A stretch of 64,000 nucleotides of DNA, from positions 5,465,001 through 5,529,000 of the forward strand of contig NZ_CP050699.1 of assembly GCF_005116675.2 (NCBI RefSeq), in the 5' to 3' direction. The stretch's first letter is position 1, and every line of letters begins with the position of its first letter. The notes beneath the pieces are model-generated. The model did no database searches. It saw only the letters and a list, made by a program, of their open reading frames with translations, and was not told the DNA's origin. The position numbers and the translations under genes are program-made. This document shows, piece after piece, positions 46,389-58,594 of the stretch. The stretch comes from Desulfosediminicola ganghwensis. GTDB lineage: Bacteria; Desulfobacterota; Desulfobulbia; Desulfobulbales; Desulfocapsaceae.

Positions 46389-46859
46389 GGGAAACTCTTG
46401 TGTCGAACAGATATTAAATGATTACCCCCAATCGCCAGAGAGGCATCCAGTAGTTAGGTAGAGCATATTCGATTTATATTTATCCCGCAATAAAACATTC
46501 GATCTATGTCATATAATCGTATTAAACAATTACTAATTATGAATACGACCAGCCAGATTGACAGCTGCGAGTCACCTGATTGCAAACACTTTTGTCTGCT
46601 GGCCGACACAATACCTGAAAATTCCCGTCAACCTCTATTAAGTGTCGAAAATAGTAGGCTTTGACCGTTAATGGAAAGGGGTCTCTACTGATAGAGTCAG
46701 TACCTGTTGTGGATAGAAATAAACAGGACAATTTAGACCCTTCGGACGAATCGATACGACCAGCTCTTCCGCGTCTTTTTTTGAGCTTTACACACTAAAG
46801 CATCATAAACCTCAAGCCTCCTTGACCTGGCAGACCGTCTCAACTCTAGAGTTAGGAGG
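46389..46859. other. Gap upstream of the chain-length gene, no gene recognised
   Basis: About 470 bases that must hold the promoter of the minus-strand chain-length/kinase pair. The part near 46460-46540 is AT-rich. A CTCTA-CTGA-TAGAG inverted repeat (46683-46696) is the only marked symmetry. Short frames exist, but none has a ribosome site or recognisable family. Confidence 0.4.
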
Positions 46860-47786
46860 CTAAATCATGTCATCGGGGGCAAAAGTCACTACTGACTGAA
46901 TAGTATCACTTCCTGTAAGGAGCATAAGTAAGCGGTCGAGGCCGAATGCGATACCTGCTGCATCCGCCAGTTGGTTAAGATCGTTCAGAAATCTTTCGGG
47001 TATCTCCTGCTGTCGACCCTGATCGTTTTTAATCGCAGCCTGTTCGGCTAAAAATCTGGTTCTCTGCTCATCCGCATCGGTCAACTCAGTAAAACCATTT
47101 GCGAGCTCAATGCCATCTATGTAGAGTTCGAACCGCTCGGCAACCTGAGGATTATCTGCAGATACCTTTGCCAGGGATGCCAGCTGGACAGGGTAATCCG
47201 TAAGAAATGTCGGTTTGCCGATTCCAAGCTTTGGTTCAATGTGTTCAACAACGATTTCGTCAAAAAGATCCTGTTCCAGCGCACGCGCCATCGGAACAGG
47301 AGAAAAACGGTTAAACGCTTCTTCGACTGTTATATGTTCTGCTGGTTCAAGAAATTTTGAGAAATCGATATGTGCAAGACGCCTTGTCTCAAATTTTTTT
47401 TCAGCCTCGAAGGCTGGCAGACCCAGCACCACAAATCTCAGCAGATCCTCACAATCAGCCATTAATGAACAGTAATCCTCACCACGCCTGTACCACTCAA
47501 GCATGGTAAATTCCTCCAGATGACGGCGCCCCCGCTCACCTTTTCTAAAGCATGGGCAAATCTGAAATATTGTGTCTGCACCGGCCGCGAGGATCCGCTT
47601 CATGCACAATTCCGGCGATGTCTGCAGGAACTGGCCTTCAGCAGTAATTGGCTCTATATACTGTTCCGGGATTATGACTGGTTGGCGGACAGGGGTATCC
47701 ACCTCGAGAAAACCGCGTTCGAAAAAAAATTCCCTCAGCAGTCGCAGGAGGGCTGCACGAATGTGCAGCCCGTGAAGATCCAGCAT
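46860..47786 (-). CDS. epmA: Elongation factor P beta-lysine ligase EpmA
   Basis: Class II aminoacyl-tRNA-synthetase-like enzyme that attaches lysine or beta-lysine to a lysine of EF-P. The 308-residue length, without a tRNA-binding domain, matches EpmA (GenX/PoxA) rather than LysS. Motif 2 (FRKGERGRRHLEEFTMLEWYR), the GIELANGFTEL block and motif 3 (GIAFGLDRLLMLL) are present. Adjacent to efp, 4 bases downstream on the same strand, which confirms the target. The lysine 2,3-aminomutase EpmB is not in the window. Confidence 0.96.
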   Translation of the reverse strand: MLDLHGLHIRAALLRLLREFFFERGFLEVDTPVRQPVIIPEQYIEPITAEGQFLQTSPELCMKRILAAGADTIFQICPCFRKGERGRRHLEEFTMLEWYRRGEDYCSLMADCEDLLRFVVLGLPAFEAEKKFETRRLAHIDFSKFLEPAEHITVEEAFNRFSPVPMARALEQDLFDEIVVEHIEPKLGIGKPTFLTDYPVQLASLAKVSADNPQVAERFELYIDGIELANGFTELTDADEQRTRFLAEQAAIKNDQGRQQEIPERFLNDLNQLADAAGIAFGLDRLLMLLTGSDTIQSVVTFAPDDMI

Positions 47787-47790
47787 GGAG

Positions 47791-48354
47791 TTACTCTTTT
47801 ACTCGAGTCACATATTCTCCGGTGCGGGTGTCGATCTGAATTTTATCACCCTCTTCCACAAATGGTGGAACCTGAAGCTGATATCCGGTTTCTACGGTTA
47901 CAGGCTTGGTATCTGTCCCGGAAGTGTCGCCTTTGACCCATGGATCAGCTTTGGTCACAGCCAGATTAACGAAAATCGGTAAACTGACATCGATCGGACG
48001 ATCATCAAAAAACAGAACCTCAAGCTCCATATTGTCCATCAGGAAGTTCACATTGTCACCCAGCTGCTCGACGGTCAGAAAAAGCTGATCGTAATTCTGG
48101 GTATCCATGAAGTGATACTCTTCGTCCTGGTGATAGAGGTACTGCATCTTTCTCTCTTCCAGGTTCGCTTTCTCAAACTTATCACCAGAGCGATAGGTCT
48201 TGGAAAACTGGTTACCGTTGATCATGTTTTTCATTCTGCAACGGTACAGGGCCTGGCCCTTTCCCGGTTTTGAAAATTCAAAATCAGTTATAATGTATGG
48301 ATTGCCATCAATCTGCAGTTTAAGCCCTTTACGCAAATCCGAAGCGCTCAGCAT
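47791..48354 (-). CDS. efp: Elongation factor P
   Basis: Translation factor that rescues ribosomes stalled at polyproline. An open frame begins at 48408, but the ATG at 48354 has GGAGA eight bases upstream, begins the conserved MLSASDLRKGLKL, and yields 187 residues, the normal length; it was chosen. The tip loop KPGKGQALYR contains the lysine (about residue 32) modified by EpmA, which is encoded next door. The three beta domains are complete. The Pro-rich or PEP-motif proteins encoded in this window would be among its clients by inference. Confidence 0.95.
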   Translation of the reverse strand: MLSASDLRKGLKLQIDGNPYIITDFEFSKPGKGQALYRCRMKNMINGNQFSKTYRSGDKFEKANLEERKMQYLYHQDEEYHFMDTQNYDQLFLTVEQLGDNVNFLMDNMELEVLFFDDRPIDVSLPIFVNLAVTKADPWVKGDTSGTDTKPVTVETGYQLQVPPFVEEGDKIQIDTRTGEYVTRVKE

Positions 48355-48654
48355 AATTTTTTCTCCATCTACATCGGCAAAACCGATCTTCGTGATTATT
48401 TTGCTCATTCCCGGCGCTGTTGCAATGTAAGCACCGAAAAATCACTATTTGCTATTTAGATCTGAACAAAGCAGTATACCTGTCTTTATGCCTGTTACGC
48501 AACCGTTAAAGCCTGATTCAGGTAGAAGCCCACTTGCACGTATCAATCAAAATAATCACTGCTCTCTCAGGTTATAGTGAGTAAATCTATTTTTTCTCAT
48601 GCTTCCCTTCGCTCTCTGTTATACTATCTTCCGAAATTTCAGTGGAGACCACAT

Positions 48655-49152
48655 ATGATCAGAGTAGGAATATTATCGGATACACATCTTGACAACTGTA
48701 AACCCGCATTCGTTGAGACAGTACAAAATGTCTTTTCAGAGTGTCAGGTGATCATACATGCCGGGGACATCACAGATATTTCACTGCTTGATTCCTTTGT
48801 GGGAAAAGACATCTACGCTGTACATGGCAATATGTGCAACCACAAAACCTGCACGACCTTGCCTGAAAAGCGCCTTGTCTCTCTTGGTGGCTATGCCATT
48901 GGTATCTGCCACGGTGCCGGTCCACGTCATAATATAGAAGATCGTATGTTTGACCTGTTCCCACTTGCAGATTGTATAGTTTACGGCCACACTCACCAGC
49001 CGGTCTGTCACAGGATCGGCAAAACGCTGATAATCAACCCCGGCAGTTTTCAAGCTACCGGCCGGTATGGTGCTCCCGGTACTTATGCACTGCTGACAAT
49101 TGCTGCGGATGGGCTGAACGCCACCCTGCATGAATTACCAGCCCAGCCATGA
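48655..49152 (+). CDS. YfcE/MJ0936-type metallophosphoesterase
   Basis: Cytoplasmic phosphodiesterase of 165 residues. The ATG at 48655 follows GGAGA and begins the conserved IRVGILSDTHLDN metal-binding motif (Asp9, His11). An upstream GTG (48577) would add 26 non-conserved residues. Further metal ligands are in HAGDI, VHGNMCN, CHGAG and GHTHQP. The natural substrate of these small calcineurin-like phosphodiesterases is not fixed. Confidence 0.92.
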   Translation: MIRVGILSDTHLDNCKPAFVETVQNVFSECQVIIHAGDITDISLLDSFVGKDIYAVHGNMCNHKTCTTLPEKRLVSLGGYAIGICHGAGPRHNIEDRMFDLFPLADCIVYGHTHQPVCHRIGKTLIINPGSFQATGRYGAPGTYALLTIAADGLNATLHELPAQP

Positions 49153-49306
49153 AAACGGCGCGCTCATCGACATGGTTCGGACTGCTACCGCTATCCTACC
49201 GAAAATTTTCTCACCGGACGGAATGCACACTATAGCAGAATATATCGACGTAACCTTTGACAAGCTCTTACCAGAAATCAACAAACTCAGCTAAACAGTA
49301 CCTGGA

Positions 49307-51982
49307 ATGACCGCTAATCTAAAACTCACCCCAATGCTTCAGCAGTACCTCGAAATCAAGGAACAACACAAAGACACCATTCTCTTTTACAGGATGGGTG
49401 ACTTTTACGAAATGTTCTTTGACGATGCAGAGGTTGCTTCGAAAATATTAGGCATCACGCTTACATCCAGAAATAACAAGAGCGATGCCCCTAAGGTTCC
49501 TATGTGCGGGATCCCCTTTCACGCTGCCCAGGCATATCTTGCAAAACTTGTTAGGGCAGGTAAACGTGTCGCCATCTGTGAACAGGTCGAAAACCCGGCT
49601 GAGGCCAAGGGAATTGTTAAACGAGAAGTAGTTCGAGTCGTCTCCCCCGGTGTGATCACCGATGACGGTTTGCTTGACGACAAAGACAACAATTATGTCT
49701 GTAGCATCTGTTGTGATATCAGCGGTGCCAGAGCCCTCTTCGGCTTGAGCTTTCTCGATGCCACCACCGGCGAATTCCTGGTGGGCGAATTTATCGATGA
49801 AGACCAGAGTGCGGAAATCGTTCTCGACCAGCTGACCAGACTCACCCCTTCTGAGATATTGATCAGCGACAAGGAAAATCAGCTGATAAATGAATTACTC
49901 GACACTGCCCAGATTCTCCTGCCAGGTCTCTGTGTAACCACACGCTCTTCCTCATTGTTCCATAAGGCCACCTTGGAACAGCAAATGCTTGAGCATTTCC
50001 AGGTTACCACCCTGGACGGGTTCGGCTGCTCCGGCTACACGCAAGGGATAGTCGCAGCCGGTGTATTGCTCGATTATATCGTTGAAACCCAAAAGGCAGG
50101 CATTGACCACATCAGTAAGGTTGTCCCTCTGGACCTCGAAACGATTCTGCAGATCGATGATTCTTCCAGGAGAAATCTCGAACTGACCCAGACCCTAATC
50201 GGTGGCAAACGGGACGGGTCGCTGCTCTCTGTCATGGATCAGACCTGCACCCCCATGGGTGCCCGAATGCTCAAACAAAATCTGCTTTTTCCGCTTCAGG
50301 ATCTCTCCCGAATAAAGCTCAGACTGAACGCAGTAGAATTCCTCTTTGGCCATCCGACCTTGCGCCAACAGCTCCGTGAACAGCTCGATTCCGTCTATGA
50401 CATCGAGCGACTCACCAGCCGTATGATCCTTGGATCAGCTAACGGCAAAGATATGCTCGCGCTTGACCATTCTCTCGCGCGTCTTCCGGATCTGCTTGCC
50501 ACCCTGGCCAAATGCCCTGCCGATAAGCTTATCGAACTGCATGAAAATCTTGATCCGCTTGAAGATCTGCACGAACTCCTGAACCAGGCTATCAACCCGG
50601 AAGCGCCGATCACCCTGAGAGACGGCAACCTGATCCGCGAGGGATATAACGCCGAACTGGATGAGTTGATAGCAATTCAAAGAGATGGCAAACAAACTAT
50701 CCTCCAACTTGAGAGTTCAGAACGGAAAGCTACCGGAATAGCTAAATTGAAAGTAGGGTTCAACAAGGTTTTCGGATATTTCTTTGAAGTGAGCAAACTC
50801 CATTCTGAAAAAGTTCCTGATTATTACATTCGTAAACAGACACTGGTCAATGCGGAACGCTTCATTACTCCTGAACTCAAGGAATTCGAAAATAAGGTTC
50901 TCGGAGCCCAGGACCGTCGCCTTGAACTCGAATATGACCTGTTCATCGAAGTCAGGAACCATATGGCCGCACATAGCGGACGGCTGCTTTCCACAGCACA
51001 GCTGCTGGCAAAACTCGACTTTCTTTGCTCTCTTGCCGAGATCGCCCATAAATACAAGTACAGCAGGCCAACTGTGACAGAAGGTGACCTCATTCAAGTC
51101 ACCGAGGGAAGACACCCTGTAATCGAACGTTCACTCCCTGCCGGCAAATTCGTCCCCAACAACGTTCATCTTGATCAGGCCGACCAGCAGTTGCTTATTA
51201 TCACCGGCCCTAATATGGCCGGTAAATCCACGGTGCTCAGGCAAACGGCCCTCATCGTGCTCATGGCCCAGATGGGAAGCTTCGTCCCTGCGGAGTGTGC
51301 TGAAATCGGCATCGTAGACAAGATCTTCACCAGGGTTGGGGCCATGGACGATCTTCGCCGGGGCCAGTCAACATTCATGGTAGAAATGAGTGAGACGGCA
51401 AATATTCTCAATAATGCGACCCCGAAAAGTCTGGTCATTTTAGATGAAATCGGCCGGGGGACATCCACGTACGACGGTTTATCAATCGCCTGGGCGGTCG
51501 CCGAGGATCTGGTTCAAAAAGATGGGCAAGGCGTTAAAACCTTGTTCGCAACTCACTATCACGAACTTACAGACCTGACCTCGACCATGCCACGGGTAAA
51601 GAACTTTTCCATCGCAGTCCGGGAGTGGAATGATTCGATCATTTTCCTCCACAAACTGGTCAAGGGATCTGCCAATCGCAGCTATGGTATTCAGGTTGCC
51701 GGTCTTGCCGGTGTGCCCCAGGATGTCGTGGCGCGTGCCGGGGAGATACTCACCAATATCGAACGTGGAGAATTTGATCATGCCGGCCTGCCCAGGATCG
51801 CACACTCTGTCAAACCCAAAACTACCAAGCGTAAAGCACACCCGGACCAGCTATCCCTATTTCGTCCTCCTGCTGAACCTGATCCCGTCAAAGAAGTTCT
51901 GGATGAACTTGATGCCGACGAGCTGACCCCAAAAATGGCTCTTGATGTTATCTATAAGCTCAAAGAGTTGATGAGAAATTAG
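49307..51982 (+). CDS. mutS: DNA mismatch repair protein MutS
   Basis: ATPase that detects mismatched bases, 891 residues. The mismatch-binding motif FYE is at Phe33-Glu35 in RMGDFYEMF. Connector, lever and clamp domains follow. The ATPase has Walker A (GPNMAGKST, 634-642), FTRVGAMDDLRRGQSTFMVEM, and Walker B with Glu (LVILDEIGRGTSTYDG). The C-terminal tail ends with a short helical tetramerisation-like segment. mutL is not in this window. Confidence 0.98.
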   Translation: MTANLKLTPMLQQYLEIKEQHKDTILFYRMGDFYEMFFDDAEVASKILGITLTSRNNKSDAPKVPMCGIPFHAAQAYLAKLVRAGKRVAICEQVENPAEAKGIVKREVVRVVSPGVITDDGLLDDKDNNYVCSICCDISGARALFGLSFLDATTGEFLVGEFIDEDQSAEIVLDQLTRLTPSEILISDKENQLINELLDTAQILLPGLCVTTRSSSLFHKATLEQQMLEHFQVTTLDGFGCSGYTQGIVAAGVLLDYIVETQKAGIDHISKVVPLDLETILQIDDSSRRNLELTQTLIGGKRDGSLLSVMDQTCTPMGARMLKQNLLFPLQDLSRIKLRLNAVEFLFGHPTLRQQLREQLDSVYDIERLTSRMILGSANGKDMLALDHSLARLPDLLATLAKCPADKLIELHENLDPLEDLHELLNQAINPEAPITLRDGNLIREGYNAELDELIAIQRDGKQTILQLESSERKATGIAKLKVGFNKVFGYFFEVSKLHSEKVPDYYIRKQTLVNAERFITPELKEFENKVLGAQDRRLELEYDLFIEVRNHMAAHSGRLLSTAQLLAKLDFLCSLAEIAHKYKYSRPTVTEGDLIQVTEGRHPVIERSLPAGKFVPNNVHLDQADQQLLIITGPNMAGKSTVLRQTALIVLMAQMGSFVPAECAEIGIVDKIFTRVGAMDDLRRGQSTFMVEMSETANILNNATPKSLVILDEIGRGTSTYDGLSIAWAVAEDLVQKDGQGVKTLFATHYHELTDLTSTMPRVKNFSIAVREWNDSIIFLHKLVKGSANRSYGIQVAGLAGVPQDVVARAGEILTNIERGEFDHAGLPRIAHSVKPKTTKRKAHPDQLSLFRPPAEPDPVKEVLDELDADELTPKMALDVIYKLKELMRN

Positions 51983-52213
51983 TTTTTTATCATTTTTATG
52001 ACCAAACCTAGCCGTGTCGCGCAATTATTTCATTGGCTCGACTCGGCTACTTCATATGCGATATACACTTCACACCTTTTTTACGTCGCACTGCATGCCT
52101 GCCACGATTGTTTTGTTTTGCCTTACAGGGTCCTTTTTTGTATACTCATTCTGCATATTTCAAGCAAATTCGCTTCTCTGGATTGTATCCAATTATTCCT
52201 GTAAGTATCGGCT

Positions 52214-54097
52214 GTGAAAAAAGGTAAACAACAACTCGAAGCATCTGCGTCGCTCAGATTTTTTTCAAATCTTCTGATAGGATTAGCTCTTATCCTTATC
52301 ATTTCGTCACTTTCGCCATTAGCTATTGCTTCTTCAATAGCTGGCAGCTCCCAGGGGAGCGAAGTCGAACTCCCACTGGATAAGCGATATGACAAGGCTA
52401 AGTTCTACTTTAACCAGCTGCTTACCAATCAGTCTCTCGCACAGGAACGATATAATTGGTCCAAGGGTGCGCAGAATTTTCGCAGAATCTATCTCTCCAA
52501 CAGTAAATCCGAATTTGCAGCTCCCTGCCTCTATATGCTTGGCAGGATGTACCATTTGATGTACAAGCAGTTTGATCACGATTCAGATCTCAATGAATCT
52601 ATCAGTTATTACAAAGATAGTGCACGGCTGTTCTCCAACCACTCTCTGGCAGACGACGCATACTATGCTCTTGGTTTAATCTACCTCGGTGATAAAAACA
52701 GTGCGGAGGAATCCGCAGAATATTTTGCCCGCATTGTAAGGAAGTATCCCTCCGGTGATATGCTTGCACGAGCCGAGGATATGCTCAAGCAAATCTCCAG
52801 AGACCACGACATAGCCCTGCCCAAAAGCATGGTCGGCAACTCTCCACTTGGTAAACTTAACAACGTGCTGCCAGTCAAATACTGGTCATCCGATAACTAT
52901 ACCCGGATTGTCGTCAAAGCTTCCGGCCCGGTCAGTTATGAAGACAGTATCCTTCCCAAAACCAACAATGCCCCGCGTCGTCTGTACGTCGACTTTCACG
53001 ATAGTTATATAGAACCTCGATATCGTGCACCAATCCCCATATCCGATGGCCTCCTCAAATCTATCAGAACCGGTCAGTATTCGAAAAATACGGTCAGGGT
53101 TGTATTGGACATAGACCGTATTGACAGCTATAAAATATACAGCCTTCCAGACCCTTTTCGAGTGGTCATTGACGTGCGCGGAGATAGCATCACCTCTGCC
53201 AAGTCTATTCAACGGATAGCCTCTCAGAAAACCAAACGATATTTTGGGTCATTCTCTTCAGTTGAAGCGAGCGGTATGGTCGTTCTCAAGGACCGCAAGA
53301 AATACGTACCTGGTGAAAATTTATCCTTTCCAGCTGCCACTGGTTCGGAATCAGACCAGGCACCAGATCAAACCGAACTTTCCCTCGCCCAGCAGCTCGG
53401 CCTCGGAGTCCGGACAATCGTGCTTGATCCAGGCCATGGCGGCAAGGATCCCGGAGCCGTAGCCAATGGCGTAATGGAAAAGGACATTGTACTCACTTTG
53501 GCCCATCAACTTAAGCCCCTGCTTGAGAATCAACTGGGATGTGAGGTTATTCTCACCAGAGATGATGACACCTTTATTTCCCTCGAGGAGAGAACGGCGA
53601 TTGCCAACACCAAAGGAGCCGATCTCTTCATTTCACTTCATGTGAATGCCCATCGTTCCAGCAAAGTGCGCGGCGTTGAGACCTACTTCCTGAATCTGAC
53701 AACCAGTACTGATGCCATGAAGGTTGCAGCGAGGGAGAATGCCACCTCAACTCATCAAATGAGCGATCTGCAGGATATCCTTTCGGATATTATGAAAAAC
53801 TCAAAGATCGAGGAATCATCGAGGCTTGCCCAAAAAGTCCAGACGGCAATTGTTCAGGGACAATCAGGCACCTCCTTTAATGAGCTGCGCAATTTAGGAG
53901 TCAAACAGGCTCCCTTTTACGTCCTTATTGGTGCGGAAATGCCGGCAATCCTGCTTGAAACCTCATTTATCAGTAACAGGGGTGATGTGGCAAATCTCAA
54001 GTCACCTTCCTTTATCAAGGCACTGGCTGATGATATTTCCATTGGCATAGGGTCGTATATCAATGGCAATCTGGTCGGTTTCAACAGTACCCTGTAG
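52214..54097 (+). CDS. N-acetylmuramoyl-L-alanine amidase with TPR-like and AMIN domains
   Basis: Periplasmic enzyme of 627 residues that cleaves peptide stems from peptidoglycan, helping daughter-cell separation. GTG start. A signal/anchor helix (about 17-45) is followed by a TPR-like region (about 55-205, tandem YYALGLIYLGD-type helices), an AMIN domain (about 225-330, with RIVVKASGPVSYED) that directs such enzymes to the septum, and a zinc amidase_3 domain. In the last, His408 in DPGHGGKDPGA, an acidic residue in VMEKDIVLTLA and SLHVNAH are the metal and catalytic residues. It ends before a bidirectional terminator. Confidence 0.94.
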   Translation: MKKGKQQLEASASLRFFSNLLIGLALILIISSLSPLAIASSIAGSSQGSEVELPLDKRYDKAKFYFNQLLTNQSLAQERYNWSKGAQNFRRIYLSNSKSEFAAPCLYMLGRMYHLMYKQFDHDSDLNESISYYKDSARLFSNHSLADDAYYALGLIYLGDKNSAEESAEYFARIVRKYPSGDMLARAEDMLKQISRDHDIALPKSMVGNSPLGKLNNVLPVKYWSSDNYTRIVVKASGPVSYEDSILPKTNNAPRRLYVDFHDSYIEPRYRAPIPISDGLLKSIRTGQYSKNTVRVVLDIDRIDSYKIYSLPDPFRVVIDVRGDSITSAKSIQRIASQKTKRYFGSFSSVEASGMVVLKDRKKYVPGENLSFPAATGSESDQAPDQTELSLAQQLGLGVRTIVLDPGHGGKDPGAVANGVMEKDIVLTLAHQLKPLLENQLGCEVILTRDDDTFISLEERTAIANTKGADLFISLHVNAHRSSKVRGVETYFLNLTTSTDAMKVAARENATSTHQMSDLQDILSDIMKNSKIEESSRLAQKVQTAIVQGQSGTSFNELRNLGVKQAPFYVLIGAEMPAILLETSFISNRGDVANLKSPSFIKALADDISIGIGSYINGNLVGFNSTL

Positions 54098-54141
54098 CTC
54101 TATAAAATCCTTGTAATCAACTCCCCATCTTCTCCGGAACC

Positions 54142-54158
54142 CTGCCTGAAACAGGCAG
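54142..54158 (+). terminator. Short hairpin after the amidase gene
   Basis: CTGCCT and AGGCAG form a six-pair stem with a five-base loop. There is no clean T run, so termination by it is uncertain; the main terminator is at 54215. Confidence 0.3.
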
Positions 54159-54214
54159 CTACCCTTTCTCATTAACTCTTTGCTCAGGCTAAGCTTTTCA
54201 TTGAGTTCGTATAC

Positions 54215-54254
54215 AAAAAAAAAGGCCTCCCGAATTTCGGGAGGCCTTTTTTTA
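54215..54254. terminator. Bidirectional rho-independent terminator
   Basis: AAGGCCTCCCGAA and TTCGGGAGGCCTT form a long stem with a tiny loop. A runs on the left and a T run on the right serve both the plus-strand amidase gene and the minus-strand ATP synthase operon. Confidence 0.93.
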
Positions 54255-54278
54255 TATGACTATTTCGACTGCTGCTAA

Positions 54279-54689
54279 TTACAGCTTTGCAGTCTTAAGT
54301 CTGGCAACCGCACGCTGCAAAGATGCTTCAGCGCGGGTCAGGTTTAAGTTTTCGTTTTGTGCTGAGGCTTGGGCAAGGCGCTTTTCAGCGCGCTCTTTTG
54401 CCCTCATAGCCCTGTCCACATCAATGTCACGACCGAATTCGGCACTCTCTACAAGAAAAGTGATCTTGTTATTTGAGACTTCACAAAAGCCGCCACTAAT
54501 CATTAGTGCATGCCGCTCTTTGCTCGCCTCATAAGTCAGAGTTCCGATCTTGATGGTAGACAAAAATGGGGCATGATTAGCCAGCACACCAAAGTCGCCA
54601 CCATAACCAGGTGCGTTAACGATATCAACATCTTCGTTAACCACTGCCCCGCTCGGTGTAACAACTTCAAGTCTAATCTGCTCTGCCAT
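54279..54689 (-). CDS. atpC: ATP synthase epsilon subunit
   Basis: Central-stalk subunit of 136 residues that couples and can inhibit F1. It begins with the beta-sandwich domain ([30 protein letters not shown]), followed by the two-helix C-terminal domain ([19 protein letters not shown]). It is the last gene of the minus-strand operon, 29 bases after atpD, and is followed by the bidirectional terminator. Confidence 0.97.
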   Translation of the reverse strand: MAEQIRLEVVTPSGAVVNEDVDIVNAPGYGGDFGVLANHAPFLSTIKIGTLTYEASKERHALMISGGFCEVSNNKITFLVESAEFGRDIDVDRAMRAKERAEKRLAQASAQNENLNLTRAEASLQRAVARLKTAKL

Positions 54690-54718
54690 CGGTTTGCCCT
54701 CTCTAGTTCAATGGTTGT

Positions 54719-56140
<1,422 letters not shown>

Positions 56141-56183
56141 TTACCCCTCCTAAAAGTATTTAGATTTTCTGTATAGTCAAAAA

Positions 56184-57053
56184 TTATTTCAGGGCTTCTG
56201 CACCGCCAACGATATCCATAAGCTCATTTGTAACGGCGGCCTGGCGAGCCTTGTTGTATACAACTGTCAGATTAGCAACGATATCCTTACATGCGTTGGT
56301 CGCATTATCCATCGCCGTCATACGTGCTGCATGCTCACCTGCTCCGATTTCGAGCATTGCTGCGTACATAACAACGTTGAGATATAACGGCTGCAAGACA
56401 TCCATGATCTCTTCTTCTGAAGGCTCATAGATGTAGTCACCAGAAGTACTTGCTTTAGCAGCCTCATCGGATTCAATCGGCTGAACCGGAAGCATCGCCG
56501 CGACTGTCGGTACCTGTGATGCTACTGACTTGAACTCGCTGTACAGAATTTCCACTTTATCAGATCCACCTTTGAGGAACTGATCAGCAAGGTCCGAAGC
56601 GATCTCCCTGGCGTTGAACATCTGGAAGTTCGCCATGATATCACCATAAGATTTCCGGACTTTGCCGGTCTTCTTCAGGACCTGAAATCCTTTTTTTCCT
56701 ACACATACGAGGCTGACTGTTTTCCCTTCCGCTTCGTAGGCCGCCATCATTCTTTCGGCAAGCTTAACGACATTCGCGTTGAAGGAACCACAAAGTCCTC
56801 GATCAGAGGTGACCACGACGAGCTCTACAGTTTTCACATCACGGGCTTCCATGAGTGGGAACTGATCTGGGTTGGCACCTCCGGACAAATTCGACATAGC
56901 CTCATTGAACTTGGATGTATAAGGACGGAATGCTTCCATCTTATCCTGGGCACCACGCAGTTTCGCTGCGGCGACCATGTTCATGGCTTTGGTGATCTGG
57001 GATGTCTTCTTGACACCCGTGATCTTAGTTTTGACCTCTTTTAAACTCGGCAT
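56184..57053 (-). CDS. atpG: ATP synthase gamma subunit
   Basis: Rotor shaft of F1, 289 residues. The N-terminal helix starts SLKEVKTKITGVKKTSQITKAMNMVAAAKL, the central Rossmann-like domain has SDRGLCGSFN, and the C-terminal helix ends ARQAAVTNELMDIVGGAEAL. The length and both coiled-coil helices are normal. Confidence 0.98.
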   Translation of the reverse strand: MPSLKEVKTKITGVKKTSQITKAMNMVAAAKLRGAQDKMEAFRPYTSKFNEAMSNLSGGANPDQFPLMEARDVKTVELVVVTSDRGLCGSFNANVVKLAERMMAAYEAEGKTVSLVCVGKKGFQVLKKTGKVRKSYGDIMANFQMFNAREIASDLADQFLKGGSDKVEILYSEFKSVASQVPTVAAMLPVQPIESDEAAKASTSGDYIYEPSEEEIMDVLQPLYLNVVMYAAMLEIGAGEHAARMTAMDNATNACKDIVANLTVVYNKARQAAVTNELMDIVGGAEALK

Positions 57054-57070
57054 ATCGGTACCTACCTGTA

Positions 57071-58594
57071 TTAGTTAAGACCTTTAGTTGCCTTGAAAGT
57101 TTCACCAAAGCTGGTCAGCACTTTATTGAGTTTATCCTTGATTCCATCAGTAAAAGTCTGCTCTGTCTGCAGATCGGTAAAGATGCTTGGCTCGTTGGAT
57201 TCGATGTAGTTATAAAGTTCCTGCTCGTAGTCGGCAAGGGTATCAACCGGCAGAGGATCAAGATAACCATTAGAACCTGCATAAATGATGGTAACCTGCT
57301 TTTCCATCGGCAGCGGCTGGTACTGTGGCTGCTTGAGGATCTCAACGAGACGCTCACCACGGGTCAGCTTGGCCTGGGTTGATGCATCCAGATCGGAACC
57401 GAAGGCTGCGAACGCCGCCAACTCACGATACTGAGCAAGGTCAAGACGGAGGGTACCGGCAACCTGCTTCATAGCTTTAACCTGGGCAGCACCACCAACA
57501 CGGGATACAGAAAGACCTACGTTAATCGCAGGGCGTACACCAGAGAAGAACAGGTTTGGCTCAAGATAAACCTGGCCATCGGTAATGGAAATAACGTTGG
57601 TAGGAATAAACGCAGAAACGTCACCGGCCTGGGTCTCAATGATCGGAAGTGCGGTAAGCGAACCTGCACCCAGATCATCGTTAACTTTAGAAGCGCGCTC
57701 GAGAAGACGGGAGTGGTTGAAGAAAATGTCACCAGGATACGCCTCACGTCCCGGTGGACGTCTGAGGAGCAGGGAAAGCTCACGATATGCAACAGCCTGC
57801 TTGGAGAGATCATCATAAATGATAAGAGCATGCTTGCCGTTATCACGGAAGTACTCACCCATGGAACAACCGGCAAAAGGTGCGATGTACTGCATTGGTG
57901 CTGGATCAGAAGCACATGCGGCAACAACAGTGGTGTACTCCATGGCGCCGTGCTTTCTGAGTGCTTCAACAACCAGGGCAACAGTGGATTTTTTCTGACC
58001 AACAGCTACGTAAATACAGTGCACATCGGTGTTTTTCTGGGCGATGATCGCGTCAACACAAAGAGCAGTTTTACCAATCTGGCGATCGCCGATTACCAGC
58101 TCACGCTGACCACGTCCAACAGGAGTCATAGCATCAACTGCTTTTGCGCCGGTGTAACATGGTTCATGAACACCTTTACGAGCAATAACACCAGGAGCAA
58201 GAACCTCGATTTTAGCGCTCAAGGCTGCGTTGATTGGCCCCTGTCCGTCAATCGGAGCACCAATAGCATCAACAACACGACCTTCCATTTCCGGTCCAAC
58301 AGGAACCTCAGCGATCTTGCCGGTACGCTTAACGATATCGCCTTCTTTAATACCTGAAACATTACCGAGAACAGCACAACCAACGTTGTCTTCTTCAAGG
58401 TTCAGGGCAAGACCCATAATACCGCCAGGGAACTCGAGAAGCTCCATGGCCATACAATTCTGAACACCATAAACGCGGGCAATACCATCACCAACAGAGA
58501 TAACGGTACCAGTCTCGTTCAGGTCAATGCTTGTCTCGTACTCACCAATCTGGTCTTTGATAATCTGACTGATTTCTTCGGCTTTAATCTGCAT
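57071..58594 (-). CDS. atpA: ATP synthase alpha subunit
   Basis: Regulatory nucleotide-binding F1 subunit, 507 residues. P-loop GDRQIGKT at 169-176 has Ile173 where Thr is commonest. The [34 protein letters not shown] signature region (shown here as its start and end) and the arginine finger in [10 protein letters not shown] are present. atpH stop and atpA start are adjacent with no gap. Confidence 0.98.
   Translation of the reverse strand: MQIKAEEISQIIKDQIGEYETSIDLNETGTVISVGDGIARVYGVQNCMAMELLEFPGGIMGLALNLEEDNVGCAVLGNVSGIKEGDIVKRTGKIAEVPVGPEMEGRVVDAIGAPIDGQGPINAALSAKIEVLAPGVIARKGVHEPCYTGAKAVDAMTPVGRGQRELVIGDRQIGKTALCVDAIIAQKNTDVHCIYVAVGQKKSTVALVVEALRKHGAMEYTTVVAACASDPAPMQYIAPFAGCSMGEYFRDNGKHALIIYDDLSKQAVAYRELSLLLRRPPGREAYPGDIFFNHSRLLERASKVNDDLGAGSLTALPIIETQAGDVSAFIPTNVISITDGQVYLEPNLFFSGVRPAINVGLSVSRVGGAAQVKAMKQVAGTLRLDLAQYRELAAFAAFGSDLDASTQAKLTRGERLVEILKQPQYQPLPMEKQVTIIYAGSNGYLDPLPVDTLADYEQELYNYIESNEPSIFTDLQTEQTFTDGIKDKLNKVLTSFGETFKATKGLN

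Noticed and set aside
46537-46731. Minus-strand frame upstream of the chain-length gene
   Set aside because: It lacks a ribosome site and resembles no family; judged non-coding.
48355-48408. Longer efp start at 48408
   Set aside because: The added 18 residues are not part of EF-P, and the inner ATG has a better ribosome site.
49190-49294. Short frames between the phosphodiesterase gene and mutS
   Set aside because: No ribosome site and no recognisable protein; most likely chance frames.
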